A program made the position numbers and the translations under genes. The notes beneath the pieces are model-generated. The model worked only from the letters and a program-made list of their open reading frames with translations. It did no database searches and was not told where the DNA came from. Positions 1 through 9,794 of a stretch of 64,000 bases of DNA are shown piece by piece. Where the stretch lies: the NCBI RefSeq assembly GCF_000281715.2, contig NZ_CP124576.1:4278501-4342500 (forward strand), read 5' to 3'. Each line of letters starts with the position of its first letter. The first letter of the stretch is position 1. The DNA comes from Sphingobium sp. AP49. GTDB taxonomy: Bacteria; Pseudomonadota; Alphaproteobacteria; Sphingomonadales; Sphingomonadaceae.

Positions 1-359
1 GGCGCATCGATTTCCGATTCCTCCATGCCCGACACGCGCAACGGCAGAGCGATATTGTCGTAGGCCGACAGATGCGGGACCAGGCGGAAATCCTGGAACA
101 CCACGCCGATACGGCGCCGAAATCCGGGCAGTCGCTTGCGTGGCAAGGTCACCACATCCTCGCCAAACAGGCGGATGACGCCCCGGCTTGGCCGCTGGGC
201 AAGGTAGAGGAGCTTCAAGAGCGAGGTCTTGCCGGCACCCGACGACCCGGTGAGAAAATAAAAGCCGCCGCTGTGCAGCGAGAAGCTGACGTCGGACAGG
301 GTCTCGCTGTCCAGACCATAGCGCAGACCGACATTTTCGAACTGGACGATGGCCGACAT
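1..359 (-). CDS. ftsE: Cell division ATP-binding protein FtsE (N-terminal part; gene runs off the window)
   Basis: ABC-type ATPase that pairs with membrane protein FtsX at the division septum and controls cell-wall hydrolases. The first 119 residues are present. They show the ABC fold start, a Walker A motif at G38-T45 (GSSGAGKT) and the Q-loop at Q89 (VVFQDFRLVPHLSAYDN), which is very typical of FtsE. The start ATG at 359 is followed directly by conserved sequence (MSAIVQFENVGLRYG). The signature motif, Walker B and presumably ftsX lie beyond base 1. It is divergent from the zinc-ribbon gene at 542, with about 180 bp between for both promoters. FtsE fits better than LolD or another ABC ATPase because of the short Q-loop wording and this neighbour. 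Confidence 0.9.
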   Translation of the reverse strand, partial: MSAIVQFENVGLRYGLDSETLSDVSFSLHSGGFYFLTGSSGAGKTSLLKLLYLAQRPSRGVIRLFGEDVVTLPRKRLPGFRRRIGVVFQDFRLVPHLSAYDNIALPLRVSGMEESEIDA

Positions 360-541
360 GACTGAATTATGGCGCCGATGCGCTCCCTGGTTCCCCGAAG
401 CCCAGCCATGGCACAGCGGGCAGGGAGCCGTAAAGAGCCGTGCCAGAATAGAGGTCCGCAGATCGCCGCGAGTCGCGTCGATCTTCATGCGCCTGTCGCT
501 GGCATCTTGCCCTAGAGTCCCTGGCATGCCTATGAAGCGAA

Positions 542-1357
542 ATGATCCTGGTGTGCCCCAATTGCGCGACGCGCTACATCGTGCCGGACACTGCCGTCGG
601 CCCGGACGGCCGCCAGGTCCGCTGCGCAGCCTGCAAGCATAGCTGGTTCCAGGAGCCGCCAGCGCTGGCGGCTCGGGAAGCGGTATCGCCACCGGCACCG
701 CCGCCCGTGCCCCCGCCACCACCGCCCGTGGCCCCGCCAGCGCCGATCGTGGAAGCGCCAGCGCCATCTGCGCCCGAGCCCCAAAAGCCGGCCTTTGTCG
801 AAACGCCGGTCGAGGCGCCCGTGGTGGAAGCGCCTGTGGTGGCGCCGAATAATCGATTCGACGACATTTATGCGGGGGTTATTCCGCCATCGACCGAAGC
901 CGAGCGGATCGCCCCCCCGGCGGCGGCGAAGCGACGGCGCAACCCCCTGAAGCTGTGGACCTACGCGGCGATCGGTTTCTGCCTGATCATCGCCGCCGCA
1001 GGCGGGGCGCTCTGGTATTTCGGCCCGCCGGGATGGGCCATCAGCATGGGCTTGGTCGCCGAAGAGGGCGATCCCGACCTGCTATTCTACCTGTCCAAGC
1101 CCGCCGAGCGGCGCAAGCTGCCGACCGGCGAGGAATATTTCGCCTTTGGCGCGCGGATCGTGAACAGCGGCAAGCAGGCGCTGTCGGTGCCGCCGGTACT
1201 GGTACAACTGCGCGATCGGCAGAACCGGCTGGTGTTCAGCTGGACCACCAAGGCGGACAAGAGCCGGCTAAAGCCCGGCGAGGAAGCGTCGATCAACGAA
1301 AGCCGGATCGACATTCCCAAAAATGCCGAGAATCTGTCGCTGACCTTCGTGGAGTAA
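542..1357 (+). CDS. MJ0042-type zinc-ribbon, single-pass membrane protein (DUF3426-like)
   Basis: A 271-residue protein of unknown precise role. Residues 1-36 form an MJ0042 zinc ribbon with C5, C8, C28 and C31. Residues about 40-105 are a Pro/Ala-rich, low-complexity linker. One transmembrane helix lies near 138-160. The C-terminal 100 residues resemble the DUF3426 beta-sandwich found in the periplasm. The ATG at 542 is chosen because the ribbon begins at residue 2 and a GAAGCGAA purine run precedes it. In sphingomonads this gene is a usual divergent neighbour of ftsE, which hints at an envelope or division role, but that is inference. Confidence 0.8.
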   Translation: MILVCPNCATRYIVPDTAVGPDGRQVRCAACKHSWFQEPPALAAREAVSPPAPPPVPPPPPPVAPPAPIVEAPAPSAPEPQKPAFVETPVEAPVVEAPVVAPNNRFDDIYAGVIPPSTEAERIAPPAAAKRRRNPLKLWTYAAIGFCLIIAAAGGALWYFGPPGWAISMGLVAEEGDPDLLFYLSKPAERRKLPTGEEYFAFGARIVNSGKQALSVPPVLVQLRDRQNRLVFSWTTKADKSRLKPGEEASINESRIDIPKNAENLSLTFVE

Positions 1358-1373
1358 ATGCGCGCCCTTACCG

Positions 1374-2279
1374 TCAGGGATAGCTGACGGTCTTGGGCCG
1401 CCCCTGCGGGATCGGGATAAATTCCTGATCGTCGCCCGGGATCAGCGGGAAGCGCATCGCGTCCCAATCCTCACGCGCCTGCATCAGCCGATCGGGGCGC
1501 GACGAGACGAAATTCCACCAGACATGGCGCGGGGTCGCGAACGCCTCTCCTCCGCACAGGACCAGATTGGCGCCCTGATCGCTGTGCAGCGTCGCGGGCA
1601 CGCCGGGGCGCAGCACATAGAGGGTCTGGGGCAGCAGCTCGACGCCGTCGAGCGTGGCCGATCCCTGCCAGAGATAGAGCGCCCGCTCCTCCGCGATGGC
1701 ATCGACGGGGATGGAGCCGCCGGGGCGGAGCTGGATATCGGCATAGATGGTGTCGGCATAGGTCGAGACCTGTGCCGTCTCGCCCCAGAGCGTGCCCATG
1801 ATGACCCGCACCCAGGAGGCATGATCCTCCAGCACCGGCAGGCCGCCGCCCTCGACATGCTCGAACGCTGGGTCACGCTCCTCGTCACGCTCCGGCAGGG
1901 CGAGCCAGGTCTGGATCGCCAGCAATTTGCTGTCATGGCCGCGATCGGCAACCGGTGTGCGTTCGGAATGGACGATGCCCTTGCCCGCCGTCATCAGATT
2001 GACTGCGCCAGGACCGATCAACTGCTCCGTCCCCAGCGAGTCGCGATGGAGGAACGTCCCTTCCAGCATATAGGTGACGGTGGCGAGGTTGATGTGCGGA
2101 TGCGGGCGCACATCAACCCCCTGACCGGCCGGCAGCGCGGCAGGGCCGGCCTGATCGAAGAAGATGAAGGGGCCGACCATGGTCCGCTCCTTCGCCGGAA
2201 GCGCGCGATGCACCTTGAAATCGCCCAGATCATGGGTCGTGGGCATGATCGTCTGAATGATCGGCGAATCATCGGTCAT
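1374..2279 (-). CDS. Pirin family protein
   Basis: Bicupin of the pirin family, 301 residues, about the usual length. The N-terminal cupin keeps the metal ligands H60, H62, H104 and E106 (RPHPHINL and KGIVHSERTP). Family members bind Fe(II); some oxidise quercetin and others act as redox-sensing cofactors. The substrate here is unknown. The start overlaps the stop of the upstream GST by four bases (2276-2279), so the two are cotranscribed and translationally coupled, suggesting a shared redox or detoxification role. Confidence 0.88.
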   Translation of the reverse strand: MTDDSPIIQTIMPTTHDLGDFKVHRALPAKERTMVGPFIFFDQAGPAALPAGQGVDVRPHPHINLATVTYMLEGTFLHRDSLGTEQLIGPGAVNLMTAGKGIVHSERTPVADRGHDSKLLAIQTWLALPERDEERDPAFEHVEGGGLPVLEDHASWVRVIMGTLWGETAQVSTYADTIYADIQLRPGGSIPVDAIAEERALYLWQGSATLDGVELLPQTLYVLRPGVPATLHSDQGANLVLCGGEAFATPRHVWWNFVSSRPDRLMQAREDWDAMRFPLIPGDDQEFIPIPQGRPKTVSYP

Positions 2280-2983
2280 GGTGCATCAAGCTCCGGATAG
2301 TGGCGGAAAATCCCGTCCTCGCTGAACGGGAGCCGCTGGTCACTGGCTAGATAGTCCGCCAATTCCGGGAGCGCCGCAACCCGATCATGCAGCAGCATCA
2401 CCCGGGAATAACCCGTAGCCAGAGCAGCCATGCGGCGCGGAAAGGCATAGCGCAGCCCGGCCACGAGCTGGAACAGCGAGAGATCCGCATAGCTCCAGCG
2501 GTCGCCCGCCAGCCAGTCGCCCGGCTCGGCGCCCAAGGCGCCATCGAAATAGGCGAGGAATTTGGGCATGCGCGTGGTACGAAAGGCCGTAGCACAGCGT
2601 GCGGCTTCCGGCTTCTGGTCGGCATAGTAAAGGTCCATGGCGACCGGATGATGGGTGCCATGCACCTCTGCCACCATGTCCATGATGGTGAGCTGTATCT
2701 GCGCCAGCCAATAGCGGTGCCGGAGCGTCAGCGGACCGCAATCATGGCGATCCGCCAGATAAGCCAGGATATTGGCGGTCTGCGCCACCGTCATCCCATC
2801 CGCCATCAGATAGGGCGGCGCAAAGGCCGGACTGCGATCATGGCCTGCCATGTCCGAAACCAGCGCGCCGCCCCCTTCGGACCGGGCGCGATCATGATAG
2901 GCGATGCCGCAGGCTTCCAGCATCAACCGGACAAATTCGCCCCGACCGGGAATGTCGGGCCAGTACCAGAGATCATAGGCCAT
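2276..2983 (-). CDS. Glutathione S-transferase-like protein
   Basis: A 235-residue cytosolic protein with a thioredoxin-fold N-terminus (MAYDLWYWPDIPGRGEFVRL, the GRGE motif typical of sigma-like GSTs) and an all-helical C-terminal domain. It is predicted to conjugate or isomerise electrophiles with glutathione. The ATG at 2983 is preferred over a longer start at 3037, because GGAAGGGAG lies just upstream and homology to the fold begins at residue 2. It is the first gene of a two-gene unit with pirin, overlapping it by 4 bp. Confidence 0.82.
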   Translation of the reverse strand: MAYDLWYWPDIPGRGEFVRLMLEACGIAYHDRARSEGGGALVSDMAGHDRSPAFAPPYLMADGMTVAQTANILAYLADRHDCGPLTLRHRYWLAQIQLTIMDMVAEVHGTHHPVAMDLYYADQKPEAARCATAFRTTRMPKFLAYFDGALGAEPGDWLAGDRWSYADLSLFQLVAGLRYAFPRRMAALATGYSRVMLLHDRVAALPELADYLASDQRLPFSEDGIFRHYPELDAP

Positions 2984-3033
2984 GGCGTCTCCCTTCCAAA
3001 GCGGAAGGTCAACGCCGCATCGCGCCAAAAGTC

Positions 3034-3321
3034 TCAAGCTTCTCCGGGGGCGCGGGCCTTGATGGCGAGGGCGTGGACCTTGTCGCGCAGCAGGTCGGCG
3101 AGCGCGGCATTGACCAGCCGCTGGCGGGCGACGCGGTTCTGGCCGGTGAAGCGGTCGGCCACGACCTCCACCGTGAAATGGCTTTCGCCCGAACCATCAT
3201 GGCCGGCATGGCCGCGATGCTTTTCGCTGTCGTCGATGACGGCAAGGTGTTCGGGCGTCAGGGCGGCGCGCAGGCGCGCCTCGATCTCGATGGCGACGGG
3301 GCCTTTTGAAACATCGGTCAT
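3034..3321 (-). CDS. bolA: BolA family protein
   Basis: A small 95-residue BolA-fold protein. BolA proteins pair with monothiol glutaredoxins in Fe-S cluster handling and stress response. The C-terminal half has the family pattern SHFTVEVVADRF...R..LVNAALADLL..KVHALAIKA, including the V/I-H-A-L-x-I segment. The gene diverges from the J-domain gene at 3366, leaving only 44 bp between the starts, so the promoters must overlap. BolA next to a J-domain protein and cobS is a recurrent alphaproteobacterial arrangement. Confidence 0.88.
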   Translation of the reverse strand: MTDVSKGPVAIEIEARLRAALTPEHLAVIDDSEKHRGHAGHDGSGESHFTVEVVADRFTGQNRVARQRLVNAALADLLRDKVHALAIKARAPGEA

Positions 3322-3365
3322 GGCGACTATATAGCCCCTTTGCCCGGCATTTCATCAGGACAATC

Positions 3366-3983
3366 TTGAGTAGCGATCCCTTCTCGACCCGTCGTTTCAA
3401 CCGTTTCCACGGTCGTGTGGAAAGCGAGCGCCCCTGCGCGGTGCCCGGATGCCCGGAGCCGGGCGAATTCCGCGCACCATCGCAGGACGGCAGCCGGTCG
3501 CACCAGGACGGGCCGCGCTGGCGCTGGCTGTGCCTGGACCATGTCCGCGCCTTCAACCAGGGCTATAATTTCTTCACCGGCATGAGCCCGGAGGAAATTG
3601 CCGCGGCCCAGCGCCCCTATGCCGGGTGGGAGCGGGAAACCCGCGCCTTTTCGAGCAACGCCGCCAGCCCGCCGCCCAAATGGTCGGACTTCCAGGATCC
3701 GCTCGACGCGATCGGCGCCAGGTTCAAGGAACGGGTCGCCAAGGCGCGGGCCGATGCGCAGGTGCGGCAGGATGGCCAGCTCCTGTCATCCGAAGATCGC
3801 AAGGCCCTGTCGGTGATGGGCCTGCCGATCGACGCCGACCGCAAGGCGCTGCGCACCCGCTATACCGAATTGCTGCGCCGCTATCATCCCGACCATAATG
3901 GCGGCGACCGCACCAAGGAGGGGCAGTTGCAGGATGTGATCGAAGCCTATGCCCTTCTGCGCAAGGCACCGGTGTTCGCCTAA
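3366..3983 (+). CDS. J-domain (DnaJ-like) protein with C-terminal J domain
   Basis: A 205-residue cochaperone-like protein. The J domain lies at the extreme C-terminus, with the HPD tripeptide at residues 174-176 followed by the usual helix (AYALL near the end). The N-terminal 120 residues contain CAVPGC and CLDHV, possibly a small metal site. The J domain would stimulate an Hsp70 ATPase. No ATG fits the conserved start FSTRRFNRFHGRVES, so TTG at 3366 is chosen. A longer ATG start at 3306 would overlap bolA and add a low-quality leader. The exact start is uncertain. Confidence 0.8.
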   Translation: MSSDPFSTRRFNRFHGRVESERPCAVPGCPEPGEFRAPSQDGSRSHQDGPRWRWLCLDHVRAFNQGYNFFTGMSPEEIAAAQRPYAGWERETRAFSSNAASPPPKWSDFQDPLDAIGARFKERVAKARADAQVRQDGQLLSSEDRKALSVMGLPIDADRKALRTRYTELLRRYHPDHNGGDRTKEGQLQDVIEAYALLRKAPVFA

Positions 3984-3996
3984 CGGGCGACAATCG

Positions 3997-4263
3997 CTAG
4001 AACAGGAACCAGCCGATCAGGGCACCGATCTGCACCACGGCGATGACCATCAGCCGGGTCGAGAAAGGCTCCTTGCGCGTCTTGTGACGGAACATCTGGC
4101 GGGCGGCGAACGCGCCGGGCGTGCCGCCGATGAAGGCCAGCATCAGGAGGTCCGCCTCTGCCACGCGCCGTTCGCCGGCGATCGCCTGCCTCTTGTCGAA
4201 CCTGAACATCAACATGGTCCAGGCGTTGATCGCCAGGAAGAGGATGGTGAGAATGATGAGCAT
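3997..4263 (-). CDS. DUF1294 small membrane protein
   Basis: An 88-residue inner-membrane protein with one N-terminal hydrophobic helix (MLIILTILFLAINAWTMLMF), a basic cytoplasmic middle (RFDKRQA), and the family motif LLMLAFIGGTPGAFAARQMFRHKTRKEPF, followed by a second helix at the C-terminus. This matches DUF1294 (YdcD-like). The function is unknown. The ATG at 4263 is preferred over one at 4293 because it begins the hydrophobic segment. It converges on the J-domain gene, with 13 bp between the stops. Confidence 0.8.
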   Translation of the reverse strand: MLIILTILFLAINAWTMLMFRFDKRQAIAGERRVAEADLLMLAFIGGTPGAFAARQMFRHKTRKEPFSTRLMVIAVVQIGALIGWFLF

Positions 4264-4522
4264 CGCGCATCCATGCCTAGGTCGATTTAACAAGCGGTTT
4301 CCGCCCGATTGCCGATGGTCCGGAATCGGCGTCCATTCCGCTTAACTTCGCATATTTCCCGCATATTTTGACATCAACTTACAAGAGTTGGAAATCTTGC
4401 TGCGCGTACCGGCAAAGCCCATCCGGTCTAGCATCAGCCCCCGATGTAGGACAGGATGGCCTTGCCGGGTGGGAATGACGCTGCCATAGCGCCCGGCCCT
4501 CGATTTTCCCGGAGAGACCCCC

Positions 4523-5815
4523 ATGCAGGATCAGCCACGCGCGCTGGGCCTTGATTTCGGCACGACCAACAGCGTCGCCGCCATCGCCGATGCCGGCCAG
4601 TCCGACCTGGTCGAATTTGCCGGCGCGCAGGCGAGCGGCGCCGTGTTCCGATCGGCCCTGTGCTTCTGGCATGACAGCCATGTGAAGGGCGGCATGGCGC
4701 ATGAGGCCGGCCCCTGGGCGATCAGTGAATATCTGGAATTTCCAGAGGACAGCCGCTTCCTGCAATCCTTCAAGTCGGTCGCGGCCAGCCCGATCTTCGA
4801 GAGCGCCAGCATCTTCGAGAAGCGCTATCGTTTCGAGGAACTGGGGCAGATGTTCCTGGGGCGGATGATCGGCCATGCCGGCGGGATGCTCGACAAGAGG
4901 CCCGACCGCATCGTCGTCGGCCGGCCGGTCGAATATGCCGGCGCCCGGCCCGACGAGGTGCTGGCGCGACAGCGTTATGACGCGATGTTCGCCGGCTTCG
5001 GCAGCGAGATCCATTATGTCTATGAGCCGCTGGGCGCGGCGTTCAGCTATGCCAGCCGGCTCGACAGCGCAGCGACCATCCTGGTCGCGGATTTCGGCGG
5101 CGGCACCAGCGACTTTTCGCTGGTGCGGGTCGAGGCGCCAGGCGCGGCGCGGCGCTGCGTGCCGCTGGGATCGGCGGGCATTGGCCTGGCCGGCGACCGG
5201 TTCGACTATCGCATCATGGACCAGCTGGTGCTGCCGATGCTGGGCAAGGGCGGCGCCTACACCTCCTTTGGCAAGGAGCTGGAGATACCGCGCAGCTATT
5301 TCGCCGATTTCGCCGACTGGTCGCGCCTGGCGCTGATGCGCAACCGGCGGACGATGGACGAGCTGGGCAAATTGCAGAAGGCGGCGCGCGATCCCGCCGC
5401 GATCGGCCGGATGATCACGGTGATCGAGAAGGAACTGGGATATCCGCTCAATGATGCGGTCGGCGCGCTGAAGCGGGCCTTGTCGGACTCGGACAATGCC
5501 ACCTTCCGCTTCGAGGGTGGCGGCATCAAGATCGAGACCGAGGTTGCGCGCACCGATTTCGAGCGCTGGATTGCGGCCGACATCGCCGCGATCGAGGCGA
5601 CCGTCGACAAGGCGCTGGCCAAGGCCAATGTCGCCCCCGACACCATCGACCGGGTGTTCCTGACCGGCGGATCGTCGCTGATCCCGGCAATCCGCGATAT
5701 CTTCTTCCTCCGTTTCGGCCATGACCGGATCGCCACCGGCGGCGAGCTGACATCGATCGCCCATGGGCTGGCACTGGTCGGACAGGAGGCCAATCTGACC
5801 GAATGGGCCGCTTGA
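4523..5815 (+). CDS. Short Hsp70-family ATPase (YegD-like)
   Basis: A 430-residue protein containing only the actin/Hsp70 nucleotide-binding fold. Visible motifs are phosphate-1 (LDFGTTNSVAAIAD, near residue 10), phosphate-2 (DFGGGTSDFSLV, from D190) and the adenosine motif (VFLTGGSSLIPAI). It lacks the roughly 200-residue peptide-binding domain of DnaK, so it resembles E. coli YegD rather than a general chaperone. A J-domain gene lies 540 bp upstream, so a functional pairing is possible but unproven. The ATG at 4523 follows GGAGAGACC. Confidence 0.85.
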   Translation: MQDQPRALGLDFGTTNSVAAIADAGQSDLVEFAGAQASGAVFRSALCFWHDSHVKGGMAHEAGPWAISEYLEFPEDSRFLQSFKSVAASPIFESASIFEKRYRFEELGQMFLGRMIGHAGGMLDKRPDRIVVGRPVEYAGARPDEVLARQRYDAMFAGFGSEIHYVYEPLGAAFSYASRLDSAATILVADFGGGTSDFSLVRVEAPGAARRCVPLGSAGIGLAGDRFDYRIMDQLVLPMLGKGGAYTSFGKELEIPRSYFADFADWSRLALMRNRRTMDELGKLQKAARDPAAIGRMITVIEKELGYPLNDAVGALKRALSDSDNATFRFEGGGIKIETEVARTDFERWIAADIAAIEATVDKALAKANVAPDTIDRVFLTGGSSLIPAIRDIFFLRFGHDRIATGGELTSIAHGLALVGQEANLTEWAA

Positions 5816-5901
5816 TCGCCGGACGCTGAGCCCCCACTGTCTCGACACACCCTTGCCCGATCGTCTAGGGCGAGAGTGACTCGCAGGAAGATGATGACGA
5901 C

Positions 5902-6909
5902 ATGACCGACATTTCCAACATCCAGCCCGATGCCCGTACCGAGACGCTGATGGAGGCGCCCGACCGGGAGGTCGATGTGCGCGAGATGTTCGGCATCGAC
6001 ATCGACATGAAGGTTCCGGCCTTTTCCCAGGCCGACGAGCGCGTGCCCGACCTCGACCCCGCCTATGTGTTCGATCCGGACACCACGCTGGCGATCCTGG
6101 CCGGTTTCGCCTTCAACCGCCGCGTCATGGTGCAGGGCTATCATGGCACCGGCAAGTCGAGCCATATCGAGCAGATCGCCGCGCGCCTGAAATGGCCGTG
6201 CATCCGCATCAACCTGGACGCGCATATCAGCCGCATCGACCTGGTCGGGCGCGACGCGATCGTGCTGAAGGACGGCCAGCAGGTCACCGAGTTCAAGGAA
6301 GGCCTGCTGCCCTGGTCGCTGCAGCGCCCGGTCGCTCTGGTGTTCGACGAATATGATGCCGGCCGCCCGGACGTGATGTTCGTGATCCAGCGCGTGCTGG
6401 AAACCGACGGCAAGATGACCCTGCTGGACCAGAATCGCGTGATCCGGCCGAACCCGCATTTCCGCCTGTTCGCGACCGCCAACACGGTGGGCCTGGGCGA
6501 CACGACCGGCCTCTATCATGGCACGCAGCAGATCAACCAGGGCCAGATGGACCGCTGGAACCTGGTGGTGGCGCTCAATTATCTGCCCGCCGCGACCGAG
6601 GCGCAGGTGGTGCTGGCGAAGTCGGGCGAGTACGACCATGAGGGCGGCCGCAAGGAGGTCGAGAGCATGATCAAGGTGGCGGAACTGACCCGCCAGGGCT
6701 TCATCAACGGCGATATCTCGACCGTCATGTCGCCCCGCACCGTGATCAGCTGGGCGCAGAATGCGCTGATCTTCAAGGATGTCGGCTTCGCCTTCCGCCT
6801 CTCCTTCCTCAACAAATGCGATGAGGCGGAACGGCCGCTGGTGGCGGAATATTATCAGCGCGTCTTTGGCAAGGATTTGCCGGAGAGCGTGGCGCGCCGC
6901 GCGAACTGA
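5902..6909 (+). CDS. cobS: Cobaltochelatase subunit CobS (AAA+ ATPase)
   Basis: AAA+ ATPase subunit of the aerobic cobaltochelatase (CobNST), which inserts Co(II) into hydrogenobyrinate a,c-diamide. It has 335 residues, the usual length. Walker A is at 79-86 (GYHGTGKS), Walker B follows ([10 protein letters not shown]), and the N-terminus [17 protein letters not shown] is characteristic. cobT lies downstream with an OsmC gene between them. No cobN or other cobalamin gene is visible in the window, so the pair may use a distant CobN or serve another chelatase-like role. Confidence 0.93.
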   Translation: MTDISNIQPDARTETLMEAPDREVDVREMFGIDIDMKVPAFSQADERVPDLDPAYVFDPDTTLAILAGFAFNRRVMVQGYHGTGKSSHIEQIAARLKWPCIRINLDAHISRIDLVGRDAIVLKDGQQVTEFKEGLLPWSLQRPVALVFDEYDAGRPDVMFVIQRVLETDGKMTLLDQNRVIRPNPHFRLFATANTVGLGDTTGLYHGTQQINQGQMDRWNLVVALNYLPAATEAQVVLAKSGEYDHEGGRKEVESMIKVAELTRQGFINGDISTVMSPRTVISWAQNALIFKDVGFAFRLSFLNKCDEAERPLVAEYYQRVFGKDLPESVARRAN

Positions 6910-6946
6910 GCGTTCGCACGGCCCCTTGAACGAAAGGGCTGGACCC

Positions 6947-7369
6947 ATGATCGTCGTCGAACGGATCGACCCCAATGGCGGCAGTGCACACCGGATCAGC
7001 ATCCGGGGCCATGAGATCGTCGCCGACATGTCGGCGCCCGACGGCGATGACGCCGGGCCGGACCCGCATGACCTGTATGATTCGGCGCTGGGCGCATGCA
7101 AGGCGATGACCATGTTGTGGTATGCGCAGCGCAACGGCATTCCGGTCGAGAATATCCATGTCGGCGTGGTGCGTGATGCGAGCCAGGAGCGGGCCGGCAT
7201 CTACAAGCTGACCACCCGCATCGCGGTGACCGGCCCGATTAGCGACGAGCAGCATGACAGGCTGATCGCGGTCGCGGCCAAATGCCCGGTCCACAAGCTG
7301 ATGAGCGAGGTCGAGACGCAGATCGAGACCGTCGCCGTGCCGCGCGTGCGCGATCCGGAGGGCCGGTGA
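6947..7369 (+). CDS. OsmC family peroxidase-like protein
   Basis: A 140-residue OsmC/Ohr-fold protein with the two conserved cysteines C51 (LGACKAM) and C113 (KCPVHK), which in this family reduce organic hydroperoxides using dithiols. The ATG at 6947 is chosen because it begins the beta-strand opening [11 protein letters not shown]; longer reading would run into cobS. Its stop overlaps the cobT start (GTGA, 7366-7369), so it is translated together with cobT. The placement between cobS and cobT is worth noting. Confidence 0.85.
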   Translation: MIVVERIDPNGGSAHRISIRGHEIVADMSAPDGDDAGPDPHDLYDSALGACKAMTMLWYAQRNGIPVENIHVGVVRDASQERAGIYKLTTRIAVTGPISDEQHDRLIAVAAKCPVHKLMSEVETQIETVAVPRVRDPEGR

Positions 7370-9192
7370 CCGAACGTTCCCCCCTCGACGCCTTCAAGGA
7401 TGTGCTGGCCGGTACCGCGCGGGCGATGACGCGCGACGCGGAGGTGGAGGTGAGCTTTACCGCCGACACCCCGCACATGGTGGGCAAGGCCATCAAGGTG
7501 CCGACGCCCAGCCGCGCTTTGCCCGCCGACCAGGTGGCGCTGGCGCGTGGCTTTGCCGACGCCAATGCGCTGAAGCTGCGCCACCATAATCCCAGGCTGC
7601 ATAACGCAATGGCACCGGGCGAAGCGGTGGCGCGCGCGGTGTTCGATGCGGTCGAGCAGGCCCGGGTCGAGGCGATCGGATCGCGGGCGCTGGACGGCGT
7701 GCGCGCGAACCTGAACGAGGCGCTGGCGATGCGCCTGAAGTCCGACCCGATCCGCCGGGCGCGGGCGGCAGACGAGGTGCCGCTGTCGACCGCTCTGGCG
7801 CTCAAGGTGCGGGAACGGCTGACCGGCCAGGCGGTGCCCGAGGAATTGCGGCCGGCGATGAAGCTGGTCGACCAGTGGATCGAGGACAAGGCCGGCACCG
7901 ATCTGGATGCACTGGGCCTGGCGATCGACGACCAGCGCGCTTTCCAGAAGCTGACCCAGGCGATGCTGGAGCATCTGCAGCTGGTCGACGCCGACGTGCC
8001 GCCCGAAACCGACGATCCCGAGCCCGAGGATGAAGGCGAGGACAAGGAGGAAGAGCAGGAAGAAGGCGATTCCGGCCAGGAGGAATCGGGCGACAGCGAC
8101 ATGAACGCCGAGGCCCGGTCCGAGGATCAGGGCGGCGAGACCGAAGAGGGCGACACCGACTATAGCGAGGAGTTCGACGCCGACGCGGAAGACGGCGCCG
8201 ACGATATGGGCGAGGAAGGCATGATGCCGGTGCGGCCCAATCGGCCGACATCCGACCTGCCCCCCGGTTTCGACTATAAATCCTATACCCTAAAGCATGA
8301 CGAGGTCGTCACCGCCGACGACCTGTGCGACGAGGATGAGCTCAATCGCCTGCGTGGCTTCCTGGACCAGCAACTGGTCAGCTTGCAGGGGGCGGTCACC
8401 AAGCTCGCCAACCGGTTGCAGCGCCGGTTGATGGCGCAGCAGCTCCGCTCGTGGGATTTCGACCAGGAGGAAGGGATTCTGGATGCGGCGCGGCTGGCGC
8501 GGATCGTGATCGATCCGACCCGGTCGCTGACCTACAAGATCGAGCGCGATACCGAGTTCCGCGATACCGTCGTCACCCTGTTGATCGACAATAGTGGATC
8601 GATGCGCGGCCGGCCGATCAGCATTGCCGCGATCAGCGCCGACATCATGGCCCGCACGCTGGAACGCTGCGGCGTGAAGACCGAGATATTGGGCTTCACC
8701 ACGCGCGCCTGGAAGGGCGGGCAGAGCCGCGAGGACTGGCTGGCGGCCGGGCGTCCGCCCATGCCGGGGCGGCTCAACGACCTGCGCCATATCATCTACA
8801 AGAAGGCCGACGAACCCTGGCGCCGGGCGCGCAGGAATCTGGGCCTGATGATGCGCGAAGGGCTGCTGAAGGAGAATATCGACGGCGAGGCGCTGCTGTG
8901 GGCGCATGCGCGGTTGATCGCGCGGCCCGAGGAACGGCGCATATTGATGGTGATTTCCGACGGGGCGCCGGTCGACGACAGCACCCTGTCGGTCAATAGC
9001 GGCACCTATCTGGAACGGCATCTGCGCCAGGTGATCGACTGGATCGAGAACCGCTCACCGGTGCAACTGGTGGCGATCGGCATCGGCCATGACGTCACCC
9101 GTTACTATCGCCGCGCCGTGACCATCATGGATGCCGAACAATTGGGCGGTACGATGGTTGAACAGCTTGCGGGTCTGTTCGACGAAGACTGA
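7366..9192 (+). CDS. cobT: Cobaltochelatase subunit CobT (vWA domain)
   Basis: A 608-residue partner of CobS in the cobaltochelatase complex. The N-terminal half is helical. Residues about 215-285 are strongly acidic (Glu/Asp runs). The C-terminal von Willebrand A domain carries a MIDAS site, D408-N-S410-G-S412 ([11 protein letters not shown]). The GTG start at 7366 overlaps the OsmC stop and opens directly with [13 protein letters not shown], the usual CobT beginning. An upstream in-frame ATG at 7282 lies inside the OsmC gene and is disfavoured. Confidence 0.92.
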   Translation: MTERSPLDAFKDVLAGTARAMTRDAEVEVSFTADTPHMVGKAIKVPTPSRALPADQVALARGFADANALKLRHHNPRLHNAMAPGEAVARAVFDAVEQARVEAIGSRALDGVRANLNEALAMRLKSDPIRRARAADEVPLSTALALKVRERLTGQAVPEELRPAMKLVDQWIEDKAGTDLDALGLAIDDQRAFQKLTQAMLEHLQLVDADVPPETDDPEPEDEGEDKEEEQEEGDSGQEESGDSDMNAEARSEDQGGETEEGDTDYSEEFDADAEDGADDMGEEGMMPVRPNRPTSDLPPGFDYKSYTLKHDEVVTADDLCDEDELNRLRGFLDQQLVSLQGAVTKLANRLQRRLMAQQLRSWDFDQEEGILDAARLARIVIDPTRSLTYKIERDTEFRDTVVTLLIDNSGSMRGRPISIAAISADIMARTLERCGVKTEILGFTTRAWKGGQSREDWLAAGRPPMPGRLNDLRHIIYKKADEPWRRARRNLGLMMREGLLKENIDGEALLWAHARLIARPEERRILMVISDGAPVDDSTLSVNSGTYLERHLRQVIDWIENRSPVQLVAIGIGHDVTRYYRRAVTIMDAEQLGGTMVEQLAGLFDED

Positions 9193-9242
9193 CCGGCCAG
9201 ATCGCCGGTTGTCCCGCATCATTGAAATTCTGGAGAGGCAAG

Positions 9243-9713
9243 ATGAGTGTCGCCTTTCGTCGCGAGAGCGACGATGAGCATATGGAGCCCAAGTTCGAGC
9301 TGCCGATCCCGCCCGGCCCCAATTGGGTCACGGCGCGCGGATTGCGGCTGACGCAGGAACAGGTTGCGGCGCTGGAAGCGGTGGTGACCGACGGCATGAC
9401 CGAGGAAGAGGCGAAGAAGCATAAGCGCCTGCTGCGCTACTGGCGCACCCGGCTGGCGACGGTGGAACTGCGCCCGGTGGCGGATGGCGAAGCGGTTACG
9501 TTCGGGACGCGGGTGACCTATCGGCTGAACAGGCAAGAGAAGACGGTCGCCATCGTCGGCGACGACGAGGCCGATCCGCATGACGGACGGATCAGTTTTT
9601 CCGCGCCGCTGGCCCGCGCGATGATGGATGCCGAAGCCGGCGAGGCGGTAGACTTTGCCGGCAAGGACGGGGCGATCGAGATCGTGGCGATTGCGGTGGT
9701 GGACGAGGCCTAA
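9243..9713 (+). CDS. GreA/GreB-type C-terminal domain protein
   Basis: A 156-residue protein. Residues about 60-156 resemble the FKBP-like C-terminal domain of transcript-cleavage factors GreA/GreB (VELRPVADGEAVTFGTRVTYR ending in VDFAGKDGAIEIVAIAVV). The N-terminal coiled coil that enters the polymerase channel is short or absent, so it may bind RNA polymerase without stimulating cleavage, in the manner of Rnk-like proteins (inference). The ATG at 9243 follows GGAGAGGCAAG. It is the last gene of the cobS unit and ends at the strong terminator at 9741. Confidence 0.7.
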   Translation: MSVAFRRESDDEHMEPKFELPIPPGPNWVTARGLRLTQEQVAALEAVVTDGMTEEEAKKHKRLLRYWRTRLATVELRPVADGEAVTFGTRVTYRLNRQEKTVAIVGDDEADPHDGRISFSAPLARAMMDAEAGEAVDFAGKDGAIEIVAIAVVDEA

Positions 9714-9740
9714 GCCCCCTCACCGATTGCGATAATGAAA

Positions 9741-9776
9741 AAGGGCCTCCCGGTGCGTGACCGGGAGGCCCTTTAT
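9741..9776. terminator. Bidirectional intrinsic terminator
   Basis: A perfect 14-bp inverted repeat (9741-9754 with 9760-9773) around a 5-base loop. The flanking A and T runs serve both the rightward cobS-cobT-gre unit and the leftward dps gene. Confidence 0.9.
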
Positions 9777-9794
9777 TATAATCCGTCAGACGGT

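Noticed and set aside
5296..7200. 634-codon open frame on the minus strand opposite the Hsp70 and cobS genes
   Set aside because: It is the antisense frame of high-GC coding DNA. It has no domain resemblance, and the opposing genes have intact family motifs.
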